Assembly (NCBI GenBank): GCA_050942695.1
Contig: JBMNNU010000167.1
Span: forward strand, 1 to 7,035
Source of the DNA: JBMNNU01 sp050942695
GTDB taxonomy: Bacteria > Chloroflexota > UBA6077
Length of the DNA stretch: 7,035 nucleotides
Direction of reading: 5' to 3'
Under the pieces are notes generated by a model. The model saw only the letters and a list, made by a program, of their open reading frames with translations. It was not told the origin of the DNA and did not search any database. The translations under genes and the position numbers were made by a program. This document shows, in pieces, positions 6,168-7,035 of this stretch. Position 1 is the first letter of the stretch. Every line of letters starts with the position of its first letter.

Positions 6168-7035
6168 GAATCACATTTTTCGGATCGAGCATCACCTCAG
6201 CCTATTGGAACGGCGCCGCCACCTACTACCGTGGCATCTGCCGCGCGCTATATCGGCTTGGCCACTCTCTGACATTCGTCGAGCAGGATATCTACGATCG
6301 CCAGAAGCACCGCGATCTGGCGAAGGATCCAGAGTATGCCGAGGTAGTGATCTGTCGCGACCTCGATGAGATAAATAGAGAGCTGGATCGTTCCCGAAAA
6401 TCCGACCTGATCGTCAAATGCAGCGGCGTTGGGCGATACGATGATTACCTCGCACAGGCTGTGTTAGCTGCCAGGACAGACAGGAACAGAGTAGTGTATT
6501 GGGATGTCGATGCACCACACACCCTGGATACTGCCTTTAGTGAACCGACCTGTGAGTTTAGAGATCTCGTCCCAAAATATGACGCAGTGCTAACCTATGG
6601 GGGAGGCCCCAAAGTGCTGGAGGGATACCGCCGGTTGGGCGCTAGAGAGGTCGAGCTTGTTTACAATGCCCTAGACCCGGATATTCACTACCCGGTCCCA
6701 GTGGATCCCGCCTACAACTGCGATCTGCTCTTCGTCGGAAATCGGCTTCCGGATCGAGAAGCCCGTGTGCGGAACTTCTTCCTGGATACAGCTGCCATCT
6801 GCCCCTCTCACCGGTTTATATTGGGAGGTGAGGGCTGGGGTGATCTTCCCCTCCCGCCCAACGTGCGGTACCTTGGCCACATCCCCACTGAATGGCACAA
6901 CCGGTTGAACTGTAGCGCCAAGCTTGTCCTGAACATCAATCGGCAAGCCATGGCGGATTACGGTTTCAGCCCGCCAACCCGAGTCTTCGAAGCAGCCGGC
7001 GCAGGAGCCTGCATCGTAACCGATAATTGGGAGGG
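6164..7035 (+). CDS. CgeB-like glycosyltransferase (second of the pair, 3' truncated by window edge)
   Basis: The frame from ATG 6164 stays open to the right edge: 290 codons, with perhaps the last 70-80 residues missing compared with the usual length. The ATG overlaps the previous stop as ATGA, and GAAGG at 6152-6156 is a fair Shine-Dalgarno with seven-base spacing. Motifs: MRITFFGSSITSAYWNGAAT at the N-terminus; DLIVKCSGVGRYD (81-93); VVYWDVDAPHTL (110-121), which is very typical of CgeB-like proteins; AVLTYGGGPKV (141-151); LVYNALDPDIHYP (165-177); CDLLFVGNRLPDRE (186-199); RYLGHIP (235-241); and VLNINRQAMADYGFSP then TRVFEAAGAGACIVTDNWE (255-290), the donor-site signature. It is clearly related in design to the preceding gene but divergent in sequence, so it is an older paralogue with probably a different substrate rather than a recent copy. 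Presumed to be a cytosolic sugar transferase in the same pathway; specificity unknown. Confidence 0.9.
   Translation, partial: MRITFFGSSITSAYWNGAATYYRGICRALYRLGHSLTFVEQDIYDRQKHRDLAKDPEYAEVVICRDLDEINRELDRSRKSDLIVKCSGVGRYDDYLAQAVLAARTDRNRVVYWDVDAPHTLDTAFSEPTCEFRDLVPKYDAVLTYGGGPKVLEGYRRLGAREVELVYNALDPDIHYPVPVDPAYNCDLLFVGNRLPDREARVRNFFLDTAAICPSHRFILGGEGWGDLPLPPNVRYLGHIPTEWHNRLNCSAKLVLNINRQAMADYGFSPPTRVFEAAGAGACIVTDNWE

Noticed and set aside
1..7035. CRISPR array, tRNA/rRNA gene, insertion sequence or riboswitch.
   Set aside because: No spaced direct repeats, conserved RNA gene sequence, transposase or terminal inverted repeats were seen; nearly all of the window is coding.

Overview
The window is one uninterrupted run of six genes, all on the + strand and tightly packed. 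The first is cut by the left edge and the last by the right edge. Junctions are 0 bp (TGA then GTG), an 8-bp overlap, a 1-bp overlap, a 52-bp gap and a 4-bp overlap, which is the layout of a single operon with coupled translation. The DNA is bacterial and moderately GC-rich. Start codons, Shine-Dalgarno-like motifs and gene density are ordinary bacterial ones. There is no rRNA, tRNA or ribosomal marker, so phylum cannot be fixed. The gene set resembles clusters I recall from Chloroflexota, cyanobacteria, planctomycetes, myxobacteria and rhizobia, and assignment beyond 'bacterium' would be a guess.

Layout: (1) 2-715, the C-terminal part of a TIM-barrel glycoside-hydrolase-like ('beta-xylosidase'-type) protein. 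(2) 716-2659, a large protein of unknown function with a phosphoribosyltransferase-like segment and a C-terminal segment faintly like a small-molecule kinase. (3) 2652-3875, a B12-binding-domain-type radical SAM enzyme with an intact CxxxCxxC cluster motif. (4) 3875-4987, a GT4-type (GT-B fold) glycosyltransferase. (5) 5040-6167, a CgeB-like glycosyltransferase. (6) 6164-7035, a second CgeB-like glycosyltransferase lacking its C-terminus.

Taken together this is an accessory glycan or glycoconjugate locus: three glycosyltransferases, a glycosidase-like protein, a radical SAM enzyme and an uncharacterised PRTase-like protein. The sugar, acceptor and product cannot be read from the sequence. The least understood parts are the PRTase-like protein and its radical SAM neighbour, which sit between recognisable carbohydrate enzymes and overlap each other, suggesting they are made together and act on the same product.

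Two small sequence structures stand out. One is a pair of palindromes built around CCTATGGG that lies in frame inside the PRTase-like gene and looks like an inserted repeat. The other is a 7-bp tandem repeat (GCTGANN) that covers the start codon of the first CgeB-like gene, right after the only real gap in the operon. I saw no transposase, CRISPR array, RNA gene, riboswitch or convincing terminator or promoter.
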